Below, piece by piece: positions 45,538 through 57,818 of a stretch of DNA of 64,000 nt. Below the pieces are notes generated by a model. That model searched no databases, had not been told where the DNA came from, and saw only the letters and a program-made list of their open reading frames with translations. The DNA is taken from the NCBI GenBank assembly GCA_027627225.1, contig CM051034.1:10644761-10708760 (forward strand), in the 5' to 3' direction. A program made the position numbers and the translations under genes. Positions within the stretch are counted from its first letter, which is position 1; each line of letters begins with the position of its first letter. This DNA is from Congeria kusceri. Lineage: Eukaryota; Mollusca; Bivalvia; Myida; Dreissenidae.

Positions 45538-45812
45538 TATCTCGTAATTACGACTTTTTATCTCGTAATTACGACTTTTAATCTCGTTATTACGACTTTT
45601 TATCTCGTAATTACGACTTAGTATGTCTTAATTACGACTGTTTATCTCGTAATTACGACTTAGTATCTCGTAAATACGACATTTTATCTCGTAATTACGA
45701 CATAATATCTCGTAATTACGACTTTTTAATCTCGTAATTACGACATAATATCTCGTAATTACGACATAGTATCTCGTAATTACGACTTTTATCTCGTAAT
45801 TACGACTTAATG
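45538..45812. repeat. Palindromic ~20-22 bp minisatellite (TCGTAATTACGA)
   Basis: About 13 tandem copies of a unit like TATCTCGTAATTACGACTTT occur. Each contains the perfect 12-bp palindrome TCGTAATTACGA, with spacers varying between ACTTTTT, ACTTAG and ACATAA. Unit length alternates around 20-22 bp. It ends 60 bp before the SAM-like exon. Similar repeats occur in other animal genomes as far as I recall. Confidence 0.95.
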
Positions 45813-45871
45813 TTTAACATTGAGTATTACCTCCCCTCTTTCTGAAGTCACCTGGGCGCGTTAAACGAAAT

Positions 45872-45952
45872 ATGGCGGTAAGTGACATGTTTTCATTTTT
45901 ACAATCTCGGAACATCCCGGACTATGTTATTAACAGATTAAAGGAGGACAAG
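45872..45952 (+). CDS. First coding exon with SAM-like start, unknown gene
   Basis: ATG at 45872 opens 27 codons (MAVSDMFSFLQSRNIPDYVI NRLKEDK) that end exactly at a donor AAG|GTAACT in phase 0. The pattern F-L-x-x-R-x-I-P-x-x-V-I-x-x-L-x-x-x-K matches the first helices of a sterile-alpha-motif-like domain seen at the N-terminus of many invertebrate proteins. Reading on into the intron gives hydrophobic, unrelated sequence (VTILLSFLFVFF) and a stop. A second donor-like GCG|GTAAGT lies at the start codon itself. The next exon was not found before the macrosatellite, which may therefore sit inside this gene's intron. Confidence 0.5.
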
Positions 45953-46287
45953 GTAACTATATTGTTGTCGTTTTTATTTGTGTTTTTTACACGAACAATT
46001 TATTTAGTGAATCCAAGGATGCTCGATCCAAGGACACATGCTGCGTGGATTTCAGATTGGATTTTCAAAATAGATCTATCCAATTAAATAAGATCTAAGT
46101 TTCAAATAAATTAGTCTACTGTAACGTGACTGTTAGCATCGGGTGCTGTTGAGATAACATGGTCTCCACAGATTGTGTAGAAAGTGAATGCCCCACCACT
46201 CCGCCCCGCTTCCAAATGTTCGATCATCTATAGATTCGTGTATTGAATTGACAGTGCAAAACTACCCGATTACCTCCCTTCTTAATG
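45953..46287. other. Spacer between the SAM-like exon and the macrosatellite
   Basis: Probable intron start; no second exon was recognised. Nothing repetitive is visible until the array edge at 46288. Confidence 0.4.
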
Positions 46288-46421
46288 AGTTTAAATGATA
46301 TGTTTTGGTATCAATTTAAAGGTATATATGTAAGAAATAAGAAAAAATACAGTTTTAGGCACTACTTTAAAATAATTGGTTCCCAGCTTCCTAACTTTTG
46401 GCCCATGTATTCATGCACAAA

Positions 46422-46945
46422 ATGGCAGCCTCCATGCCCGTCAAAACCGGTGTGTTTATTCTAAGGTAAGGTAAAAATTTTGAGTTACAACACATAGAAT
46501 TTGTTGACATGCTGTTTTTTCAAGTACATTTTTTTCTGTCTGAATTTTTGCCTCCAAACGCCATTATATGTGACATATTCAATTATTATTTTTTTCAATA
46601 AATCTTCAAACCAGTGTAATAGGACTTCATGTTCTATCTCGAAATAGATCAGACTTATGAAAAATGTGGTTTTTATTCAAATTTGAAAGGGTTGGGTTCT
46701 CTTAAAGGTCAAATTACACCAAATCGGAAGTCTAATCCCCAGGGTTACATGCTGTCAGTTAGATAATAAACACATATGGTTCAGTGTATAATGCATATGA
46801 TTTTAAAAATACAGTTTAAATGATATGTTTTGGTATCAATTTAAGGTATATATGTAAGAAATAAGAAAAAATACAGTTTTAGGCACTACTTTAAAATAAT
46901 TGGTTCCCAGCTTCCTAACTTTTGGCCCATGTATTCATGCACAAA
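46422..46945 (+). repeat. Short unit T1 (524 bp)
   Basis: This unit has exon 1 and its donor. It then jumps from the intron (CTGTTTTTTCAA) straight into the 3' part of the unit (AGTACATTTTTTTCTGTCTG), so exon 2 and about 1650 bp are missing. The junction falls on a shared CAA, suggesting a microhomology deletion. The junction is identical to those of T2 and T3. Confidence 0.95.
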
Positions 46946-48370
46946 ATGGCAGCCTCCATGCCCGTCAAAACCGGTGTGTTTATTCTAAGGTAAAAATTTT
47001 GAGTTACAACACATAGAATTTGTTGACATGCTGTTTTTTCAAAAGGTTATGGCCTTATCTTTCCAACGATGTATGGTGATATATTAGAAAGTAGCTTGGT
47101 CATGGTGAAAATTGAAATCAAACATTGTATATTTTATATGTAACAATGAAGGAATTTATTTGCGCATGTGTAACCTTTAAGAACTTCAACTAATATTAGC
47201 CTTATGCTAAGATTTTGAAAATGGACTTTTACAAACACACTGTACTGGAAAAAATAACTGCCAGATGCCACCTTGACCCCATTTAGGGCTGTATTTTATG
47301 GGATGGTTGCTCTAGGGGGCATTAGGGGGGTAAATATTTGAAAATTAAAGCAAAATGTCCCTCGGAGTGGCAGTCCGAGACCCATTATGTTCATCGTGTT
47401 GTTTTTCAGTTTCATTTTGACATTAATTTGCATTTGTTCCAACAATTATCTCATTAATGTCATAATGCCTTGTGTTGTAATCCTGAATATTTATTTTAAG
47501 AACCTGTAACTGATAATAATGCGCCGCAAAGGTCGTGTCCGCACTGGCCGATGCTTTGGCCATGATGACCGTCCGACCTGCCTACTTTGAATAATACCAA
47601 TTTTCCTAATTTGCAAAGTTAACAGATCCTATTTACTTCATCTGTAATTTTGTAATTGTAGTTCAGTCAGGCTTTCAGCTGATAAATACATGAAATGCAT
47701 GCATAAAACACTAGCCGCTCACGCCAACCTAGACCCCACCAAATGGAGATAGCGGCATCAAAATTTAAATCACCATCACAGTTTGGTTTAATTTGAGTAT
47801 GCTTTTTAAATGCAGTGTTGAAAAGAACCAGGACCTCAGTCGGAACCATCAACTCATTGGTATACAAGTCTGGGTGAAGTGACGAGTCATCAAAACTACT
47901 TTACTTGTCAACTACACTGGAGCGTTGGGGCGGGGCCGTAAAGCTGACACAGTCGTGCCCGTACCATCGGTATTTTTTAAGGTTAGTACATGATTATTGT
48001 CATGTATTCTACTATCTAATGTTTTCTTTTCCCGCCTGGCATTCTTCTTATCAACACCAGTAGGAAAAGCAAGAGTTTAACCCTTGTTGGGACTCTCCAA
48101 CCCGTTTTAGAACTGAACTGTTCGCACATGAGCTCGACAATCAGAAGCCGGCATAGCGACTAGCCTTATCGCAGTAAATAAAACATAGTAAACTAGTGTA
48201 TATGTACACTTATTGTATCTAAGTTACACTAGTACTCACAATATTGAGTAAACATGCACAGAAAACCTTTTTATTTTCACAGATTACTCAGCAGAGAGTA
48301 CCTGGAACAGATTGAAGATTGCAGGCGGCTGACCCCACCCACAGGTTCAGGTGTGACAGAAGACTGTTAA
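46946..48370 (+). CDS. Putative two-exon mini-gene in macrosatellite unit 1 (repeated in every full unit)
   Basis: Exon 1 (46946-46989) reads MAASMPVKTGVFIL plus AG, then donor CTAAG|GTAA. Exon 2 (48283-48370) follows acceptor TTTTTATTTTCACAG. The joined codon AGA gives ...FILR-LLSREYLEQIEDCRR..., ending TEDC and TAA, 43 residues in all. AATAAA follows at about 48769. The ATG context (CACAAAATGGCAGCC) also matches a YY1 site. Exon 2 copies at 50462-50549, 52633-52720, 54807-54894, 56981-57068, 59156-59243 and 61851-61938 are all identical. Exon 1 differs only by G-to-R in unit 2 (49120) and V-to-I in unit 5 (55644). The protein was not recognised; it could also be a fragment of a larger duplicated gene. 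Splicing is inferred from signals and phase. Confidence 0.4.
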
Positions 48371-49119
48371 TTTATATCTGGCATTGACATTTTGGGGTCA
48401 AATTCTTTTTTTGTTGTGTGACAGGAGGTCAAATCTGTTGATTGTTATGTAAAGAAACCCTTTTCTGGGGTCAAATGGCATCTGAAATGTTACATTTATG
48501 TGGATTTTACCCCCAAAAATGCAGAAACTTAAAAAAAAAATTGTTCAAAACTGACTAAAAACCTATTCTGTAACATTTAGAATGCCAATGAAGATTGTTT
48601 TCACTTCTGACTTAATATATTGTATCTGCTATGCCTATTAAAACTCAAACTTATGCTTAATTCTGAGTTAAAGTCATGTTTTCCAGACGTACCCAAGTAC
48701 ATTTTTTTCTGTCTGAATGTTTGCCTCCAAACGCCATTATATGTGACATATTCAATTATTATTTTTTTCAATAAATCTTCAAACCAGTGTAATAGGACTT
48801 CATGTTCTATCTCGAAATAGATCAGACTTGTGAAAAATGTGGTTTTTATTCAAATTTGAAAGGGTTGGGTTCTCTTAAAGGTCAAATTACACCAAATCGG
48901 AAGTCTAATCCCCAGGGTTACATGCTGTCAGTTAGATAATAAACACATATGGTTCAGTGTATAATGCATATGATTTTAAAAATACAGTTTAAATGATATG
49001 TTTTGGTATCAATTTAAAGGTATATATGTAAGAAATAAGAAAAAATACAGTTTTAGGCACTACTTTAAAATAATTGGTTCCCAGCTTCCTACCTTTTGGC
49101 CCATGTATTCATGCACAAA
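46946..49119 (+). repeat. Macrosatellite full unit 1 (2174 bp)
   Basis: Complete unit following short unit T1. Exon-like segments are at 46946-46989 and 48283-48370. It carries private changes such as MVPTEV in the minus-strand frame (47667-47867) and CTTATGCTAAG near 47210, which is shared with unit 7 and 8. Confidence 0.95.
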
Positions 49120-51298
49120 ATGGCAGCCTCCATGCCCGTCAAAACCCGTGTGTTTATTCTAAGGTAAGGTAAAAATTTTGAGTTACAACACATAGAATTT
49201 GTTGACATGCTGTTTTTTCAAAAGGTTATGGCCTTATCTTTCCAACGATGTATGGTGATATATTAGAAAGTAGCTTGGTCATGGTGAAAATTGAAATCAA
49301 ACATTGTATATTTTATATGTAACAATGAAGGAATTTATTTGCGCATGTGTAACCTTTAAGAACTTCAACTAATATTAGCCTTCTGCCAAGATTTTGAAAA
49401 TGGACTTTTACAAACACACTGTACTGGAAAAAATAACTGCCAGATGCCACCTTGACCCGATTTAGGGCTGTATTTTATGGGATGGTTGCTCTAGGGGGCA
49501 TTAGGTGGGTAAATATTTGAAAATTAAAGCAAAATGTCCCTCGGAGTGGCAGTCCGAGACCCATTATGTTCATCGTGTTGTTTTTCAGTTTCATTTTGAC
49601 ATTAATTTGCATTTGTTCCAACAATTATCTCATTAATGTCATAATGCCTTGTGTTGTAATCCTGAATATTTATTTTAAGAACCTGTAACTGACAATAATG
49701 CGCCGCAAAGGTCGTGTCCGCACTGGCCGATGCTTTGGCCATGATGACCGTCCGACCTGCCTACTTTGAATAATACCAATTTTCCTAATTTGCAAAGTTA
49801 ACAGATCCTATTTACTTCATCTGTAATTTTGTAATTGTAGTTCAGTCAGGCTTTCAGCTGATAAATACATGAAATGCATGCATAAAACACTAGCCGCTCA
49901 CGCCAACCTAGACCCCACCAAATGGAGATAGCGGCATCAAAATTTAAATCACCATCACAGTTTGGTTTAATTTGAGTATGTTTTTTAAATGCAGTGTTGA
50001 AAAGAACCAGGACCTCAGCCGGAACCATCAACTCATTGGTATACAAGTCTGGGTGAAGTGACGAGTCATCAAAACTACTTTACTTGTCAACTACACTGGA
50101 GCGTTGGGGCGGGGCCGTAAAGCTGACACAGTCGTGCCCGTACCATCGGTATTTTTTAAGGTTAGTACATGATTATTGTCATGTATTCTACTATCTAATG
50201 TTTTCTTTTCCCGCCTGGCATTCTTCTTATCAACACCAGTAGGAAAAGCAAGAGTTTAACCCTTGTTGGGACTCTCCAACCCGTTTTAGAACTGAACTGT
50301 TCGCACATGAGCTCGACAATCAGAAGCCGGCATAGCGACTAGCCTTATCGCAGTAAATAAAACATAGTAAACTAGTGTATATGTACACTTATTGTATCTA
50401 AGTTACACTAGTACTCACAATATTGAGTAAACATGCACAGAAAACCTTTTTATTTTCACAGATTACTCAGCAGAGAGTACCTGGAACAGATTGAAGATTG
50501 CAGGCGGCTGACCCCACCCACAGGTTCAGGTGTGACAGAAGACTGTTAATTTATATCTGGCATTGACATTTTGGGGTCAAATTCTTTTTTTGTTGTGTGA
50601 CAGGAGGTCAAATCTGTTGATTGTTATGTAAAGAAACCCTTTTCTGGGGTCAAATGGCATCTGAAATGTTACATTTATGTGGATTTTACCCCCAAAAATG
50701 CAGAAACTTAAAAAAAAAATTGTTCAAAACTGACTAAAAACCTATTCTGTAACATTTAGAATGCCAATGAAGATTGTTTTCACTTCTGACTTAATATATT
50801 GTATCTGCTATGCCTATTAAAACTCAAACTTATGCTTAATTCTGAGTTAAAATCATGTTTTCCAGACGTACCCAAGTACATTTTTTTCTGTCTGAATTTT
50901 TGCCTCCAAACGCCATTATATGTGACATATTCAATTAGTATTGTTTTCAATAAATCTTCAAACCAGTGTAATAGGACTTCATGTTCTATCTCGAAATAGA
51001 TCAGACTTGTGAAAAATGTGGTTTTTATTCAAATTTGAAAGGGTTGGGTTCTCTTAAAGGTCAAATTACACCAAATCGGAAGTCTAATCCCCAGGGTTAC
51101 ATGCTGTCAGTTAGATAATAAACACATATGGTTCAGTGTATAATGCATATGATTTTAAAAATACAGTTTAAATGATATGTTTTGGTATCAATTTAAAGGT
51201 ATATATGTAAGAAATAAGAAAAAATACAGTTTTAGGCACTACTTTAAAATAATTGGTTCCCAGCTTCCTAACTTTTGGCCCATGTATTCATGCACAAA
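49120..51298 (+). repeat. Macrosatellite full unit 2 (2179 bp)
   Basis: Exon-like segments at 49120-49163 and 50462-50549. The donor is the longer GTAAGGTAAAA form. It has a private CGT for GGT change in exon 1 and GACCCGATTT near 49455. Confidence 0.95.
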
Positions 51299-53469
51299 AT
51301 GGCAGCCTCCATGCCCGTCAAAACCGGTGTGTTTATTCTAAGGTAAAAATTTTAATTACAACACAGAATTTGTTGACATGCTGTTTTTTCAAAAGGTTAT
51401 GGCCTTATCTTTCCAACGATGTATGGTGATATATTAGAAAGTAGCTTGGTCATGGTGAAAATTGAAATCAAACATTGTATATTTTATATGTAACAATGAA
51501 GGAATTTATTTGCGCATGTGTAACCTTTAAGAACTTCAACTAATATTAGCCTTCTGCTAAGATTTTGAAAATGGACTTTTACAAACACACTGTACTGGAA
51601 AAAATAACTGCCAGATGCCACCTTGACCCCATATAGGGCTGTATTTTATGGGATGGTTGCTCTAGGATGCATTAGGGGGGTAAATATTTGAAAATTAAAG
51701 CAAAATGTCCCTCGGAGTGGCAGTCCGAGACCCATTATGTTCATCGTGTTGTTTTTCAGTTTCATTTTGACATTAATTTGCATTTGTTCCAACAATTATC
51801 TCATTAATGTCATAATGCCTTGTGTTGTAAGCCTGAATATTTAGTTTAAGAACCTGTAACTGACAATAATGCGCCGCAAAGGTCGTGTCCGCACTGGCCG
51901 ATGCTTTGGCCATGATGACCGTCCGACCTGCCTACTTTGAATAATACCAATTTTCCTAATTTGCAAAGTTAACAGATCCTATTTACTTCATCTGTAATTT
52001 TGTAATTGTAGTTCAGTCAGGCTTTCAGCTGATAAATACATGAAATGCATGCATAAATCACTAGCCGCTCACGCCAACCTAGACCCCACCAAATGGAGAT
52101 AGCGACATCAAAATTTAAATCACCATCACAGTTTGGTTTAATTTGAGTATGTTTTTTAAATGCAGTGTTGAAAAGAACCAGGACCTCAGCCGGAATCATC
52201 AACTCATTGGTATACAAGTCTGGGTGAAGTGACGAGTCATCAAAACTACTTTACTTGTCAACTACACTGGAGCGTTGGGGCGGGGCCGTAAAGCTGACAC
52301 AGTCGTGCCCGTACCATCGGTATTTTTTAAGGTTAGTACATGATTATTGTCATGTATTCTACTATCTAATGTTTTCTTTTCCCGCCTGGCATTCTTCTTA
52401 TCAACACCAGTAGGAAAAGCAAGAGTTTAACCCTTGTTGGGACTCTCCAACCCGTTTTAGAACTGAACTGTTCGCACATGAGCTCGACAATCAGAAGCCG
52501 GCATAGCGACTAGCCTTATCGCAGTAAATAAAACATAGTGAACTAGTGTATATGTACACTTATTGTATCTAAGTTACACTAGTACTCACAATATTGAGTA
52601 AACATGCACAGAAAACCTTTTTATTTTCACAGATTACTCAGCAGAGAGTACCTGGAACAGATTGAAGATTGCAGGCGGCTGACCCCACCCACAGGTTCAG
52701 GTGTGACAGAAGACTGTTAATTTATATCTGGCATTGACATTTTGGGGTCAAATTCTTTTTTTGTTGTGTGACAGGAGGTCAAATCTGTTGATTGTTATGT
52801 AAAGAAACCCTTTTCTGGGGTCAAATGGCATCTGAAATGTTACATTTATATGGATTTTACCCCCCAAAATGCAGAAACTTAAAAAAAAAATTGTTCAAAA
52901 CTGACTAAAAACCTATTCTGTAACATTTAGAATGCCAATGAAGATTGTTTTCACTTCTGACTTAATATATTGTATCTGCTATGCCTATTAAAACTCAAAC
53001 TTATGCTTAATTCTGAGTTAAAGTCATGTTTTCCAGACGTACCCAAGTACATTTTTTTCTGTCTGAATGTTTGCCTCCAAACGCCATTATATGTGACATA
53101 TTCAATTATTATTTTTTTCAATAAATCTTCAAACCAGTGTAATAGGACTTCATGTTCTATCTCGAAATAGATCAGACTTATGAAAAATGTGGTTTTTATT
53201 CAAATTTGAAAGGGTTGGGTTCTCTTAAAGGTCAAATTACACCAAATCGGAAGTCTAATCCCCAGGGTTACATGCTGTCAGTTAGATAATAAACACATAT
53301 GGTTCAGTGTATAATGCATATGATTTTAAAAATACAGTTTAAATGATATGTTTTGGTATCAATTTAAAGGTATATATGTAAGAAATAAGAAAAAATACAG
53401 TTTTAGGCACTACTTTAAAATAATTGGTTCCCAGCTTCCTACCTTTTGGCCCATGTATTCATGCACAAA
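51299..53469 (+). repeat. Macrosatellite full unit 3 (2171 bp)
   Basis: Exon-like segments at 51299-51342 and 52633-52720. It shares three diagnostic variants with unit 5 (ATAAATCACTAG, AGATAGCGACATC, GGAATCATCAAC) although unit 4 between them lacks these. Confidence 0.95.
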
Positions 53470-55643
53470 ATGGCAGCCTCCATGCCCGTCAAAACCGGTG
53501 TGTTTATTCTAAGGTAAAAATTTTGAGTTACAACACATAGAATTTGTTGACATGCTGTTTTTTCAAAAGGTTATGGCCTTATCTTTCCAACGATGTATGG
53601 TGATATATTAGAAAGTAGCTTGGTCATGGTGAAAATTGAAATCAAACATTGTATATTTTATATGTAACAATGAAGGAATTTATTTGCGCATGTGTAACCT
53701 TTAAGAACTTCAACTAATATTAGCCTTCTGCTAAGATTTTGAAAATGGACTTTTACAAACACACTGTACTGGAAAAAATAACTGCCAGATGCCACCTTGA
53801 CCCCATTTAGGGCTGTATTTTATGGGATGGTTGCTCTAGGGGGCATTAGGGGGGTAAATATTTGAAAATTAAAGCAAAATGTCCCTCGGAGTGGCAGTCC
53901 GAGACCCATTATGTTCATCGTGTTGTTTTTCAGTTTCATTTTGACATTAATTTGCATTAGTTCCAACAATTATCTCGTTAATGTCATCATGTCTTGTGTT
54001 GTAATCCTGAATATTTAGTTTAAGAACCTGTAACTGACAATAATGCGCCGCAAAGGTCGTGTCCGCACTGGCCGATGCTTTGGCCATGATGACCGTCCGA
54101 CCTGCCTACTTTGAATAATACTAATTTTCCTAATTTGCAAAGTTAACAGATCCTATTTACTTCATCTGTAATTTTGTAATTGTAGTTCAGTCAGGCTTTC
54201 AGCTGATAAATACATGAAATGCATGCATAAAACACTAGCCGCTCACGCCAACCTAGACCCCACCAAATGGAGATAGCGGCATCAAAATTTAAATCACCAT
54301 CACAGTTTGGTTTAATTTGAGTATGCTTTTTAAATGCAGTGTTGAAAAGAACCAGGACCTCAGCCGGAACCATCAACTCATTGGTATACAAGTCTGGGTG
54401 AAGTGACGAATCATCAAAACTACTTTACTTGTCAACTACACGGGAGCGTTGGGGCGGGGCCGTAAAGCTGACACAGTCGTGCCCGTACCATCGGTATTTT
54501 TTAAGGTTAGTACATGATTATTGTCATGTATTCTACTATCTAATGTTTTCTTTTCCCGCCTGGCATTCTTCTTATCAACACCAGTAGGAAAAGCAAGAGT
54601 TTAACCCTTGTTGGGACTCTCCAACCCGTTTTAGAACTGAACTGTTCGCACATGAGCTCGACAATCAGAAGCCGGCATAGCGACTAGCCTTATCGCAGTA
54701 AATAAAACATAGTAAACTAGTGTATATGTACACTTATTGTATCTAAGTTACACTAGTACTCACAATATTGAGTAAACATGCACAGAAAACCTTTTTATTT
54801 TCACAGATTACTCAGCAGAGAGTACCTGGAACAGATTGAAGATTGCAGGCGGCTGACCCCACCCACAGGTTCAGGTGTGACAGAAGACTGTTAATTTATA
54901 TCTGGCATTGACATTTTGGGGTCAAATTCTTTTTTTGTTGTGTGACAGGAGGTCAAATCTGTTGATTGTTATGTAAAGAAACCCTTTTCTGGGGTCAAAT
55001 GGCATCTGAAATGTTACATTTATGTGGATTTTACCCCCAAAAATGCAGAAACTTAAAAAAAAAATTGTTCAAAACTGACTAAAAACCTATTCTGTAACAT
55101 TTAGAATGCCAATGAAGATTGTTTTCACTTCTGACTTAATATATTGTATCTGCTATGCCTATTAAAACTCAAACTTATGCTTAATTCTGAGTTAAAGTCA
55201 TGTTTTCCAGACGTACCCAAGTACATTTTTTTCTGTCTGAATGTTTGCCTCCAAACGCCATTATATGTGACATATTCAATTATTATTTTTTTCAATAAAT
55301 CTTCAAACCAGTGTAATAGGACTTCATGTTCTATCTCGAAATAGATCAGACTTATGAAAAATGTGGTTTTTATTCAAATTTGAAAGGGTTGGGTTCTCTT
55401 AAAGGTCAAATTACACCAAATCGGAAGTCTAATCCCCAGGGTTACATGCTGTCAGTTAGATAATAAACACATATGGTTCAGTGTATAATGCATATGATTT
55501 TAAAAATACAGTTTAAATGATATGTTTTGGTATCAATTTAAAGGTATATATGTAAGAAATAAGAAAAAATACAGTTTTAGGCACTACTTTAAAATAATTG
55601 GTTCCCAGCTTCCTAACTTTTGGCCCATGTATTCATGCACAAA
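53470..55643 (+). repeat. Macrosatellite full unit 4 (2174 bp)
   Basis: Exon-like segments at 53470-53513 and 54807-54894. Private changes include TTGCATTAGTTCC and CATCATGTCTTG near 53955-53995. Confidence 0.95.
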
Positions 55644-57818
55644 ATGGCAGCCTCCATGCCCATCAAAACCGGTGTGTTTATTCTAAGGTAAAAATTTTGA
55701 GTTACAACACATAGAATTTGTTGACATGCTGTTTTTTCAAAAGGTTATGGCCTTATATTTCCAACGATGTATGGTGATATATTAGAAAGTAGCTTGGTCA
55801 TGGTGAAAATTGAAATCAAACATTGTATATTTTATATGTAACAATGAAGGAATTTATTTGCGCATGTGTAACCTTTAAGAACTTCAACTAATATTAGCCT
55901 TCTGCTAAGATTTTGAAAATGGACTTTTACAAACACACTGTACTGGAAAAAATAACTGCCAGATGCCACCTTGACCCCATTTAGGGCTGTATTTTATGGG
56001 ATGGTTGCTCTAGGGGGCATTAGGGGGGTAAATATTTGAAAATTAAAGCAAAATGTCCCTCGGAGTGGCAGTCCGAGACCCATTATGTTCATCGTGTTGT
56101 TTTTCAGTTTCATTTTGACATTAATTTGCATTTGTTCCAACAATTATCTCATTAATGTCATAATGCCTTGTGTTGTAATCCTGAATATTTATTTTAAGAA
56201 CCTGTAACTGACAATAATGCGCCGCAAAGGTCGTGTCCGCACTGGCCGATGCTTTGGCCATGATGACCGTCCGACCTGCCTACTTTGAATAATACCAATT
56301 TTCCTAATTTGCAAAGTTAACAGATCCTATTTACTTCATCTGTAATTTTGTAATTGTAGTTCAGTCAGGCTTTCAGCTGATAAATACATGAAATGCATGC
56401 ATAAATCACTAGCCGCTAACGCGAACCTAGACCCCACCAAATGGAGATAGCGACATCAAAATTTAAATCACCATCACAGTTTGGTTTAATTTGAGTATGT
56501 TTTTTAAATGCAGTGTTGAAAAGAACCAGGACCTCAGCCGGAATCATCAACTCATTGGTATACAAGTCTGGGTGAAGTGACGAGTCATCAAAACTACTTT
56601 ACTTGTCAACTACACTGGAGCGTTGGGGCGGGGCCGTAAAGCTGACACAGTCGTGCCCGTACCATCGGTATTTTTTAAGGTTAGTACATGATTATTGTCA
56701 TGTATTCTACTATCTAATGTTTTCTTTTCCCGCCTGGCATTCTTCTTATCAACACCAGTAGGAAAAGCAAGAGTTTAACCCTTGTTGGGACTCTCCAACC
56801 CGTTTTAGAACTGAACTGTTCGCACATGAGCTCGACAATCAGAAGCCGGCATAGCGACTAGCCTTATCGCAGTAAATAAAACATAGTAAACTAGTGTAAA
56901 TGTACACTTATTGTATCTAAGTTACACTAGTACTCACAATATTGAGTAAACATGCACAGAAAACCTTTTTATTTTCACAGATTACTCAGCAGAGAGTACC
57001 TGGAACAGATTGAAGATTGCAGGCGGCTGACCCCACCCACAGGTTCAGGTGTGACAGAAGACTGTTAATTTATATCTGGCATTGACATTTTTGGGTCAAA
57101 TTCTTTTTTTGTTGTGTGACAGTAGGTCAAATCTGTTGATTGTTATGTAAAGAGAAACCCTTTTCTGGGGTCAAATGGCATCTGAAATGTTACATTTATG
57201 TGGATTTTACCCCCAAAAATGCAGAAACTTAAAAAAAAATTGTTCAAAACTGACTAAAAACCTATTCTGTAACATTTAGAATGCCAATGAAGATTGTTTT
57301 CACTTCTGACTTAATATATTGTATCTGCTATGCCTATTAAAACTCAAACTTATGCTTCATTCTGAGTTAAAATCATGTTTTCCAGACGTACCCAAGTACA
57401 TTTTTTTCTGTCTGAATGTTTGCCTCCAAACGCCATTATATGTGACATATTCAATTATTATTTTTTTCAATAAATCTTCAAACCAGTGTAATAGGACTTC
57501 ATGTTCTATCTCGAAATAGATCAGACTTATGAAAAATGTGGTTTTTATTCAAATTTGAAAGGGTTGGGTTCTCTTAAAGGTCAAATTACACCAAATCGGA
57601 AGTCTAATCCCCAGGGTTACATGCTGTCAGTTAGATAATAAACACATATGGTTCAGTGTATAATGCATATGATTTTAAAAATACAGTTTAAATGATATGT
57701 TTTGGTATCAATTTAAAGGTATATATGTAAGAAATAAGAAAAAATACAGTTTTAGGCACTACTTTAAAATAATTGGTTCCCAGCTTCCTAATTTTTGACC
57801 CATGTATTCATGCACAAA
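55644..57818 (+). repeat. Macrosatellite full unit 5 (2175 bp)
   Basis: Exon-like segments at 55644-55687 and 56981-57068. The minus-strand 66-codon frame found in other units is broken here by a stop (CGCTAACGCG near 56415). It shares the unit-3 variants. Confidence 0.95.

Noticed and set aside
48620..48820. 66-codon plus-strand frame in every macrosatellite unit (MYLLCLLKLKL...)
   Set aside because: It begins with a TTG, not ATG, and lies in what would be the 3' untranslated region of the mini-gene, containing its AATAAA.
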